From Arcticibacter tournemirensis (GTDB lineage: Bacteria; Bacteroidota; Bacteroidia; Sphingobacteriales; Sphingobacteriaceae): a stretch of DNA of 64,000 nt. The DNA lies in assembly GCF_006716645.1 (NCBI RefSeq), contig NZ_VFPL01000002.1, positions 405,882 through 469,881 on the forward strand. Reading direction: 5' to 3'. The position numbers were made by a program, and so were the translations under genes. Under the pieces are notes generated by a model that was given only the letters and a program-made list of their open reading frames with translations, searched no databases and was not told where the DNA came from. Positions 44,177 through 51,301 of the stretch are shown here, piece after piece (position 1 is the stretch's first letter; every line of letters begins with the position of its first letter).

Positions 44177-45694
44177 ATGTTAAAAACCAAGAATACCCTT
44201 GTCATTGCGATAACAGCAATAATAATCACAGTTTTTTTCTTTTCGTTCGGTTCTCTAACTTCCGGTTACCATTTCAGCGACGATCACGAAGTTCTGAGCA
44301 TTGTCGACTCCCTGTCTAAGAAACCATTTGCGGAAGTTTCCGCGGATGTGATCAGTGCGGACTTCTCCTGGCGGTATCGTCCGGTATATTATCTCCACAG
44401 GGTTACGCAGTGCTACGTTTTCGGCGAAAACTTCTATCAGTGGTCAGTATACACGATGATCCTATGCATCCTTACCTTCTCTTTATTTTATCTGGCGATA
44501 CGAAAACTTGGCTTTTCCATAGCAGAATCGATTCTCTTTCTTTCCGTAAGCTTTCTGGGGAGTCAAATGAATGTCTGGTGGAGGCTTGGGCCAAATGAAA
44601 CTCTTGGCTCACTTTTTCTTGCCCTCAGTTTCTTTTTTATTGGCAAATGCCAAAAACACTATAACAGAAACACGCTCTGGTTTTCTATTTTTTTAATTCT
44701 GGCATCTTTAAGCAAGGAAAGTTACACGATTATCATGCCTGCTATACTACTGTTTAAGATATGGCATGAAAAGACGGTTTTTCACATTACATTTAAGGAT
44801 TCACTATATAAAAACCGGCTTCTCGCAATCCCCCTTACTGTGATGCTTTTCAATCTGGCCTTCATCGTATTTTTTGTGGGTACCGACAAGGTTGGATATG
44901 CGGGTGTTGACAGTTCAATTTTCAATAAGATAAGCGAAGTGCTGGGAGTCTTTAAGAATCTGCGGATATACTTTATGATCACCGGCATTTTTATCGCAGC
45001 CTTATTTATATTTCTGAGAAAGTCTGAATTAAGTCCTGCATTCAAAAAGCTTCTTATCCCTTTCATAATATTTATCCTGGTCGTTGCTCCGAATATTATT
45101 CTGTACGCAAAAAGCGGAATGGATGAAAGGTATTATCTGCCCGCAACCCAGGGGTTTGCGCTGCTGCTGATTTTTATTGCCAGGGAAATACGGTTCAGAA
45201 AATCCTGGGCGGCTCTCGCACTCATCTTTATTGCATTCTTTTGCCAGAGATTTCAATATCGGGAAGTAGTCTGGCGCGTTGAAGAATTTGTTTCAGAAGG
45301 AAATGACAATAAAGCCCTTTTTCAGGCCGTTCTGGCTGACTATTCCGACGGCCCGACGGTTCTGCTCGCTGCTGATCCTGTCGCCTCTTATGAAGCAACG
45401 CATTCAGTTATCTACTATCTGGAGAGGGTGAGAAAAATCTCTTTTTATGGATTCCCTATAGCCGCAACAAGCTCTTGGAATGACCTTAAAGAATTCTCAG
45501 AATATCTACGCCAGGGGTGGTTGACATGGTTTAAAGGTAAACTTTATCAGGATTTAAATAAAAAACCTGATATTATCATTGTCATGAACAAAAGTCTTTC
45601 TGATAAATTCTTCAAAGACAGCGGATTAGACCCTCATAAGTATGTCAATAAACTTGGCGATAAGAATAGATACGCAGTTTACGTAAAAAAATAA
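44177..45694 (+). CDS. Unknown polytopic membrane protein, possibly GT-C-like
   Basis: 505 residues. The first about 345 residues contain roughly ten hydrophobic helices, starting near 8-26 (LVIAITAIIITVFFFSFG). An acidic DDHE motif follows the first helix (GYHFSDDHEVLSIVDSLSKK), and a second loop holds GPNETLG. The last about 130 residues are soluble. Acidic residues in the first outer loop and many helices are features of GT-C glycosyltransferases that use lipid-linked sugars, but I cannot place it in a named family. It stands alone, divergent from rimP, with a bidirectional terminator behind it. Confidence 0.6.
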   Translation: MLKTKNTLVIAITAIIITVFFFSFGSLTSGYHFSDDHEVLSIVDSLSKKPFAEVSADVISADFSWRYRPVYYLHRVTQCYVFGENFYQWSVYTMILCILTFSLFYLAIRKLGFSIAESILFLSVSFLGSQMNVWWRLGPNETLGSLFLALSFFFIGKCQKHYNRNTLWFSIFLILASLSKESYTIIMPAILLFKIWHEKTVFHITFKDSLYKNRLLAIPLTVMLFNLAFIVFFVGTDKVGYAGVDSSIFNKISEVLGVFKNLRIYFMITGIFIAALFIFLRKSELSPAFKKLLIPFIIFILVVAPNIILYAKSGMDERYYLPATQGFALLLIFIAREIRFRKSWAALALIFIAFFCQRFQYREVVWRVEEFVSEGNDNKALFQAVLADYSDGPTVLLAADPVASYEATHSVIYYLERVRKISFYGFPIAATSSWNDLKEFSEYLRQGWLTWFKGKLYQDLNKKPDIIIVMNKSLSDKFFKDSGLDPHKYVNKLGDKNRYAVYVKK

Positions 45695-45697
45695 AAA

Positions 45698-45737
45698 AAT
45701 CAAGCCGGGCCTCTGTAAACACAATGCCGGCTTGATT
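45698..45737. terminator. Bidirectional terminator between convergent genes
   Basis: AATCAAGCCGG (45698-45708) pairs with CCGGCTTGATT (45727-45737). On the minus strand it is followed by a long T-run (plus-strand A-run 45686-45699), on the plus strand by ACTTCTT. Confidence 0.8.
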
Positions 45738-45754
45738 ACTTCTTACTAGAATCC

Positions 45755-46495
45755 TTACTTTTTCATCAACTTTAGGGCACCACCTGTCAGGCTGATCGTT
45801 GCGCCTTCGGAAAGATCATATTTAAGATGAGGTATATCCACCCAGAATAAGTTCAGGATATTTGTACCTTTTACGGAGATATGGGCACTATCAATCCGGT
45901 TCGAACCCTCAATTCTCAACTCCGATTGATGTGTGCCGTTAGCTTCCACTGCCCGTAATTTCCCTATCCTGTTATTTTGCAGAATGACCATACTGTTATC
46001 AACCTGGTTAATTTTTAAACTATTTAAATCAAAACCCGAAACAAGAGTATAATTACCCTCACGCCAATCTGCCTGAAGTTGAACTTTTCCTTTACCATCC
46101 TCTTTCATCCGCTTAAGGTCGGTAGCTATGACTTCTCTTAAACGGGGCATAAAAATAACAACGCCTTTCTCGTAAGCAACGTAACTATCCGTCCTATCTG
46201 TGAGCGACACCAGCAATTGATCTCCCACGCGCCCTATTTCAACATTATCTTTTATAAAATTGCTCACACGAACGGCAAAGGTATCTGACTGTCTGATCTC
46301 AACTTTCAGTTGATTCGCTGCCTTAACGATTACTTTATCAAAATTACTGTATTTCAGTTTGCTGTAATTAAAGAAAGGATCTTTATAATTCGCTTTCTTA
46401 AATGACGCTTGTAATGCCAAATCATAGCTAACAAGCAAGCCGAGCAGGATGACAACTGCCAGCAGAATAATTTTATTACTGGTTTTCATTTTCAC
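45755..46495 (-). CDS. Membrane-anchored GIN/DUF2807-like protein
   Basis: 246 residues. One N-terminal membrane helix (IILLAVVILLGLLVSYDLAL), then a beta-rich periplasmic domain with repeating N/V-rich strands (FDKVIVKAANQLKVEI, SELRIEGSNRIDSAHISVKG, ISLTGGALKLMKK), resembling the putative auto-transporter adhesin head of DUF2807. Role unknown. Its start overlaps the GntR stop (46492-46495), so it is the last gene of the ABC/GntR operon. Confidence 0.65.
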   Translation of the reverse strand: MKMKTSNKIILLAVVILLGLLVSYDLALQASFKKANYKDPFFNYSKLKYSNFDKVIVKAANQLKVEIRQSDTFAVRVSNFIKDNVEIGRVGDQLLVSLTDRTDSYVAYEKGVVIFMPRLREVIATDLKRMKEDGKGKVQLQADWREGNYTLVSGFDLNSLKINQVDNSMVILQNNRIGKLRAVEANGTHQSELRIEGSNRIDSAHISVKGTNILNLFWVDIPHLKYDLSEGATISLTGGALKLMKK

Positions 46496-46875
46496 TGATT
46501 TGAGATTGGTGGATTTTCTGACAGGTATTCGTCAAAGCGTTTTGCTATTTCGTCCATACCTATATTCAAAAGATTCATTGTCTTAAAAAACAACGGCAGT
46601 TCCTCATTTAAAAAATGATCTCTTTTTTCAGCCTTAATCTTCTTTACCGCACTTCCGCCGACAAAAAAGCCTATGCCCCGTTTGTTATAAATAATTTCTT
46701 TATTCTGTAAATACTCATACGAACGCATGACTGTATTCGGATTTACCTGTAGTTTTATTGCCAGGTCCCTGACGGAAAGGATCTTTTCATCTGTCCGCCA
46801 GTTCCCCGTCAGAATGTTCTCATTGATGTACCTGGCAATCTGAAGATATATTGCCTCATTCTCTTTAAATTCCAT
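46492..46875 (-). CDS. GntR family regulator, YtrA type
   Basis: 127 residues. The winged helix DEKILSVRDLAIKLQVNPNT and VMRSYEYLQNKEIIYNKRGI is typical of GntR, and the short C-terminal region of about 50 residues marks the YtrA subgroup, which usually represses a linked ABC transporter operon. Starts 11 bp after the permease and overlaps the next gene by 4 bp. The palindrome at 48510-48533 is the likely operator (inference). Confidence 0.88.
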   Translation of the reverse strand: MEFKENEAIYLQIARYINENILTGNWRTDEKILSVRDLAIKLQVNPNTVMRSYEYLQNKEIIYNKRGIGFFVGGSAVKKIKAEKRDHFLNEELPLFFKTMNLLNIGMDEIAKRFDEYLSENPPISNQ

Positions 46876-46886
46876 AGTTATCCTCT

Positions 46887-47669
46887 TTACACTTCCTTCT
46901 CTTTAACTCTTAGAAGAGCTGCCAGCCAAAACAATATTGTAATGCTTGCAACAACACTCACCAGATAAATATTGTGTACATGAGCGTCCAGCGCAACTCT
47001 GCCATAATTAAAATTCTCTAAACTAAGATCGCTAAATGGGAGGCCTGTTGATCCTTTTGTTCTGATCAGTAAACTAAGCAGGCCTTTATTGAACAGGTTC
47101 AGCACAAAAACAAAGACAAAGAATACAAATGCGGTCTTGATAAACTGGTACTTGTCAAAGAAAACCGACCCCCATAATGAGATTGCCTGAAGGGCAGCAT
47201 AAATAACAAACACAAGATAAAATTTCTTTTCAGCAGAAAACACATTCACGAAGTTCGCTCCCGGCCATTGATTGATCACAAACAAAAACAACCAGTCAAC
47301 AAAATAAAAACAGGCCGCAAACATCACCGGATATACAATGGCACTGTAAACCCAGCCAATTAAAAACCGTTCGGTGTAGGTAACCGGCAAAGTCAGGCTA
47401 AAAATTGCCCGCTTCTTTCCTGCAAGATCAGAAAAAACTGTGCTCGTAAATATTGTTCCACCTAACAGAAACAGGCCCGTGAACATAGAAAACTGGGTTT
47501 CCACGGGAATACTTATATGGCGACCATTAAAGCTCATGGAAGTAAAAAGAAAGAAAAGCGACATAATCCCAAAAAGAACGACCAGATACATTATATAATA
47601 CCGGAAATTTTCTAAGGTATGCTTTTTAAAAAGCATCGCGAATCGCTGCAGGTTAAATAAACTGTTCAT
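46887..47669 (-). CDS. ABC transporter permease
   Basis: 260 residues with about six membrane helices, for instance YYIMYLVVLFGIMSLFFLF, ISIPVETQFSMFTGLFLLGG, MFAACFYFVDWLFLFVI and a C-terminal IYLVSVVASITILFWLAALL. ABC-2 type. Its start overlaps the upstream ATPase gene by 17 bp, so they are translated together and probably form one transporter. Substrate unknown; YtrA-linked systems often respond to cell-wall stress. Confidence 0.8.
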   Translation of the reverse strand: MNSLFNLQRFAMLFKKHTLENFRYYIMYLVVLFGIMSLFFLFTSMSFNGRHISIPVETQFSMFTGLFLLGGTIFTSTVFSDLAGKKRAIFSLTLPVTYTERFLIGWVYSAIVYPVMFAACFYFVDWLFLFVINQWPGANFVNVFSAEKKFYLVFVIYAALQAISLWGSVFFDKYQFIKTAFVFFVFVFVLNLFNKGLLSLLIRTKGSTGLPFSDLSLENFNYGRVALDAHVHNIYLVSVVASITILFWLAALLRVKEKEV

Positions 47670-48504
47670 CCGACTTATTTATTAAGGTTAAAACATCATG
47701 ATTCCCGGCTGTGACAGAATTAAACAGAAGTTCCATATCAACCCTGCTGCTCCACCCGTTTTTATTTTGGACAATTCCTTCCAGCCCTTTTACAGTGTTC
47801 TCATAGTAAAGCGCTTCTACAGCTTCTTCCTCACGTAAAACACGGAAACTAACCCTTTCAGAAATTTCATCGAGGTTTTTATTCAGTATGATCCTTCCAT
47901 TATGCAAAACCAGGATAGCATCTATTAAATTATCGAGGTCACGCACCTGGTGGGTCGAAATAATGATGCATTGCTCTTCACCGAGAGCTGAAGCAACTAT
48001 CTTCCTGAACTGGGCTTTCGAAGGAATATCCAGGCCATTGGTAGGTTCATCCATGATCAGAAGACTGGTACAACAGGCTAAACCAAATGAAATCAATGCT
48101 TTTTTCTGTTGACCGAAAGACAGCTTGGTAAGAATACCATTTAAAGGAACTTCAAACTCTTCGAGGTACTTCTCAAAAAGCCAGGAATCAAATTTAGGAT
48201 AGAAAAGTGCAGTGTCTTTTACATATTGCTTAATACTGACAGCAGGAACATAAATCTCTTCCGGAACAAAATAGAGATCTTCCAACACAGAAGGCATCCT
48301 TTTTGATGAATCAACCCCCTTAATCCTACAACTTCCTTCTTTAGGGAAGGCGAGCCCCGTAATGTTTTTTAATAAAGTCGATTTCCCTGCACCGTTCTTA
48401 CCAAGAAGGCCATAAATATGACCAGGCTTCAGGCTCAGATTCAGTTTTTCAAACAGCATTTTCTTTTTGCTGTAGAAAAATGTAAGGTCCGCTATTTCTA
48501 CCAT
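47653..48504 (-). CDS. ABC transporter ATP-binding protein
   Basis: 283-residue ATPase. Walker A LLGKNGAGKSTLLKNITGLA, signature LSFGQQKKALISFGLA (LSFGQ, a common ABC-2 variant), Walker B LLIMDEPTNGLD and switch IIISTHQVRDLDNL. A C-terminal extension of about 80 residues follows. First gene of the operon; operator-like palindrome just upstream. Confidence 0.9.
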   Translation of the reverse strand: MVEIADLTFFYSKKKMLFEKLNLSLKPGHIYGLLGKNGAGKSTLLKNITGLAFPKEGSCRIKGVDSSKRMPSVLEDLYFVPEEIYVPAVSIKQYVKDTALFYPKFDSWLFEKYLEEFEVPLNGILTKLSFGQQKKALISFGLACCTSLLIMDEPTNGLDIPSKAQFRKIVASALGEEQCIIISTHQVRDLDNLIDAILVLHNGRIILNKNLDEISERVSFRVLREEEAVEALYYENTVKGLEGIVQNKNGWSSRVDMELLFNSVTAGNHDVLTLINKSDEQFI

Positions 48505-48509
48505 ATATA

Positions 48510-48533
48510 AGTGTATTAGTCAAATAGTACACT
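48510..48533 (-). promoter_or_regulatory. Likely operator for the GntR/YtrA regulator
   Basis: AGTGTATTAG TCAA ATAGTACACT: 10-bp arms matching at 8 positions around 4 bp, ending 5 bp upstream of the ATG of the first ABC gene. Form and position fit GntR operators. Confidence 0.65.
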
Positions 48534-48700
48534 ACAAATGTAAACAAGAAAATTATATATCCAAACGTGGGTGAAAAAAAAATAAAAATCACTACTGAGA
48601 TAAGGGTGACAGAGCCAGCGTATATCGGAATATCCGGAAAAGAGCCGACTGTCCATTCCTAAAAAAAGTTTACATAAGAAAGTTTTCAAAGAACAAGAAA

Positions 48701-49072
48701 ATGAGTATTAAAAATGAATTACCCCGGAAGGGAAAATTGGGAAAAGAATCGAATCATTCTGATAGTTTCAGGATTCAGGTGGCGTTAGAATATTTAGATG
48801 GCGACTATAGCCAGGCACAGGTTGAAAAAAAATACGGATTACCAGAAAGAAGTGTTTATCGTTTTGTAAATTGGTATAACGATAACCAGAAAGAGCTTAT
48901 GCAAGACCAACCGGTAGAAGCACAGGAAGCTTCGTTTACTTCAAAGGAACTGGCTGCGCTTGAAAAGAAGCTATCCCTTGCAGAGATGAAGATCGCAGCC
49001 CTTGAAAAAGTCATTGCTATGGCCAACGAAGAATACCGGACAGATCTTAAAAAAAAAGCTGTTACCAGGTGA
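48701..49072 (+). CDS. IS3-family OrfA (DNA-binding part of transposase)
   Basis: 123 residues. A helix-turn-helix (VALEYLDGDYSQAQVEKKYG, LPERSVYRFVNWY) recognises the element ends; a leucine-zipper-like coiled coil follows (ELAALEKKLSLAEMKIAALE). The end contains nine A's (49049-49057); slipping back one base here joins OrfA to OrfB. The stop TGA overlaps the orfB ATG at 49072. Confidence 0.92.
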   Translation: MSIKNELPRKGKLGKESNHSDSFRIQVALEYLDGDYSQAQVEKKYGLPERSVYRFVNWYNDNQKELMQDQPVEAQEASFTSKELAALEKKLSLAEMKIAALEKVIAMANEEYRTDLKKKAVTR

Positions 49073-49950
49073 TGGCCGAACTGCGGGGAACACGCAAACA
49101 TTATAGCTTAGCCAATCTTTGCGCGGCATTTGGTTATACCAGGCAGGCCTGGTATAACTATTTAAAAAGATCAGAACTTCAGATTTTTCAGGAGCATATT
49201 GTATTGCAGAAAATTAAAGAGATTAGAAAGGAACTGCCTAAAACCGGCTGTATCAAACTTTACAAAGAGCTCAATAATGGTTTTTTGCAGGACTTAGGGA
49301 TAGCAATGGGCAGAGATGCTGTATTTGACCTGGTTAGAGAGAATGGGATGCTTGTCAAATCCAGCAAAAGGCATGTGTGTACTACCAATTCCTATCACAG
49401 GTATAGAATTCATCCTGATCTGGTGCAACGAAGGCATCCACAGCACGCTGAAGAAATATGGGTGAGTGACATTACTTACATTACCACCATGTCCGGATTC
49501 AACTACCTGTCTTTAGTAACAGATGCGTACTCAAGAAAAATAACAGGGTACTTTCTGTCAGTAAACCTCAAAGCTGAAGGATGTATAAAAGCACTCGATC
49601 AGGCACTAGCTGCAAGGATATATCCTGAAAACACATTAATACATCACTCGGACAGGGGCACGCAGTATTGTTGTGATGATTATGTGTCCAAACTCAGGCA
49701 AAGGGATATCCAGATCAGCATGACACAAACCGGCAGCCCCTATGACAATGCCATCGCAGAGCGTATTAACGGAATACTTAAAACAGAATTTGATCTTTAT
49801 AAAACCTTCAAATCTCATAGCCAGGCAAACGCAGCAGTGGATAAGGCCATCTTTAATTATAACAACCTGAGGTTACATGCAAGTTGCAGCTACCAGACTC
49901 CGGAACATACCCATAATCAAGAAAAAACAAATCAAATCACCTTAAATTAA
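49069..49950 (+). CDS. IS3-family OrfB (DDE integrase-type transposase)
   Basis: 293 residues from GTG 49069 (ATG 49072 also possible). The N-terminal HTH_21-like part (KTGCIKLYKELN) precedes an rve integrase core with Asp134 (IWVSDITYI), Asp195 (IHHSDRGTQY) and Glu231 (YDNAIAERINGILKTE), the DD(35)E spacing. The frame is -1 relative to orfA, so the functional transposase is expected to be an OrfAB fusion. Confidence 0.94.
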   Translation: MMAELRGTRKHYSLANLCAAFGYTRQAWYNYLKRSELQIFQEHIVLQKIKEIRKELPKTGCIKLYKELNNGFLQDLGIAMGRDAVFDLVRENGMLVKSSKRHVCTTNSYHRYRIHPDLVQRRHPQHAEEIWVSDITYITTMSGFNYLSLVTDAYSRKITGYFLSVNLKAEGCIKALDQALAARIYPENTLIHHSDRGTQYCCDDYVSKLRQRDIQISMTQTGSPYDNAIAERINGILKTEFDLYKTFKSHSQANAAVDKAIFNYNNLRLHASCSYQTPEHTHNQEKTNQITLN

Positions 49951-50120
49951 AGTTATGTAAACAAATAACAGAAAGAAAACTTAACATTGTAAACCCAACA
50001 CAGTTATAATAACTTTTGCTGTAAACACAGAGTAGTAACAACATTTCTTATTGTAAACTTATTCCAGTATAGGACAGACAAGGCCCGCGTTTAAAATAGC
50101 GCGCACCTCTATCGCACCTT

Positions 50121-50170
50121 TCGCGCACTTTATTCGCACATCGTTCGCTCGGTAAGCGAATAAAGCGCGA
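50121..50170. other. Hairpin upstream of the DUF6266 gene
   Basis: TCGCGCACTTTATTCGC (50121-50137) and GCGAATAAAGCGCGA (50156-50170) are inverted repeats with a 2-nt bulge. An alternative inner stem is TTCGCT/AGCGAA. It could be the old terminator or regulatory site next to the IS3 insertion point. Confidence 0.55.
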
Positions 50171-50254
50171 TTAAGAACCTTTCTAAATACGAAAAATGAG
50201 CTGTCTATTTCAGAAACGGTCCTTAACTTTATTATACTAAAACTTAATTCGCCA

Positions 50255-50896
50255 ATGGCTCGTTTAGACAGAAAGGGCTCTTTCAGATTACATGGAAAGC
50301 TCGACACCTCCGTTTTCTGCACCTGGAGGGATATTGATTATATGAGACGCCTTCCCAACAAAACAAAAAGTGAACCGTCTCAGGCACAGATTGCCAACAG
50401 GGCTAAATTTGCGTTCGTTCATGACTGGCTCGAAAGCATCAATGACCTCATTAAAGTAACTTTTGACACCTATTCGCCCAAAATGACAGGAAGAATGGCA
50501 GCCCAATCTTACACCATGAGAAATGCCGTTAAAGGGGAGTATCCTGATTTTGAAATTGATTACCCTGCGGCCCTTATCAGCTGCGGACGTTTAGCCGGGG
50601 TAACCAATCCAAAGGTGTCGTTACCTGAGCCGGGTATTCTTCAAATCAATTGGGATAAAATTGTTGCCGACCGGGGCAAAAGCCATTGTAATGACATTTT
50701 GGTATTCGCGTTGGCTCCTGAATCAGAAAATGTTACGTTTACAGTTGGACAGGCAACCAGGGATAAGGGTACGTACTTATATAAAATCCCCAGGGAGTTT
50801 ATCGGCAAGACTGCTTATGTTTATATTGCGTTTAAATCTTTTTCAAATAATGACGTTTCTACCAGTCAGTACCTTGGATCGATAATCCTTGAATAA
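50255..50896 (+). CDS. DUF6266 family protein
   Basis: 213 residues. MARLDRKGSFRLHGKLDTSV, then WRDIDYMRRLP and SEPSQAQIANRAKFAFVHDW match the Bacteroidota DUF6266 pattern (MAR...G...W..I.YMR..P...); the second half is beta-rich (GILQINWDKIVADRGKSHCN). No signal peptide. Function unknown; the family often appears in multicopy in Sphingobacteriaceae. No clear promoter; upstream is a hairpin and the IS3 element. Confidence 0.8.
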   Translation: MARLDRKGSFRLHGKLDTSVFCTWRDIDYMRRLPNKTKSEPSQAQIANRAKFAFVHDWLESINDLIKVTFDTYSPKMTGRMAAQSYTMRNAVKGEYPDFEIDYPAALISCGRLAGVTNPKVSLPEPGILQINWDKIVADRGKSHCNDILVFALAPESENVTFTVGQATRDKGTYLYKIPREFIGKTAYVYIAFKSFSNNDVSTSQYLGSIILE

Positions 50897-50920
50897 CAGC
50901 GAAGGGAGGAATAATATTTT

Positions 50921-50928
50921 TAACTTTG
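50921..50928 (+). promoter_or_regulatory. -7 element placed directly before the holin-family gene
   Basis: TAACTTTG fits TAnnTTTG and ends 4 nt before the ATG at 50933, which would give a leaderless mRNA. No good -33 TTTG is present. Confidence 0.5.
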
Positions 50929-50932
50929 TGTT

Positions 50933-51265
50933 ATGCGAATTATTATAGAAATACTTTTAACGGGCATAGCCGTGTCGGTTGCTGCTTTTCTTGTACCAGG
51001 TGTTTATGTTGACGGTTTTCTGAATGCTATTATTGCAGGCCTTCTTATCGCTTTGGTCAATGCGACTATCGGAACCCTGTTACGGCTTTTCACCCTGCCA
51101 ATAAATATCCTTTCTTTAGGCCTAATGTCTTTCATTATTTCTGTGTTGATGGTGCTTCTGGTCGACAGCTTTATGAAAGGGTTTAATACATCGGGATTTC
51201 TTTCAGCCCTGATATTTGCTGCTGTCCTGTCTTTAATAAAAATGGTGTTTGGCGCGTTGAAGTAA
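50933..51265 (+). CDS. Phage holin family 4-type (YvlD-like) membrane protein
   Basis: 110 residues, four hydrophobic helices: IIIEILLTGIAVSVAAFLVP, ALVNATIGTLLRLFTLPINI, LGLMSFIISVLMVLLVDSFM, FLSALIFAAVLSLIKMVFGA. The FTLPINILSLGLMSFII stretch is characteristic of the Phage_holin_4_2 family, which in bacterial chromosomes is not tied to phage lysis. Convergent with the M1 peptidase gene, 36 bp apart. Confidence 0.85.
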   Translation: MRIIIEILLTGIAVSVAAFLVPGVYVDGFLNAIIAGLLIALVNATIGTLLRLFTLPINILSLGLMSFIISVLMVLLVDSFMKGFNTSGFLSALIFAAVLSLIKMVFGALK

Positions 51266-51301
51266 CAATTATTTCGATCGCTGTCTATACAGATAAGTAC
51301 T

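Larger units (their letters stand above)
48650..50076 (+). mobile_element. IS3-family insertion sequence, 1427 bp, intact
   Basis: Imperfect terminal inverted repeats of 25 bp: left 48650-48674 (TGTCCATTCCT...GTTTACA) and right 50052-50076, matching at 19 of 25 positions and starting TGTCC at both outer ends. Flanked by a 3-bp direct repeat GAC (48647-48649 and 50077-50079). Contains orfA and orfB with a frameshift site; both frames are open, so it may still be active. It separates the ABC operon promoter region from the DUF6266 gene. Confidence 0.92.

Noticed and set aside
45890..45915. GGTTCGAACC, resembling a tRNA T-loop
   Set aside because: It falls inside the coding frame of the GIN-like gene, and no cloverleaf can be drawn around it.
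50933..51265. Prophage remnant, suggested by a holin-family protein
   Set aside because: No other phage gene is nearby, and this holin-type family is a common chromosomal membrane protein.
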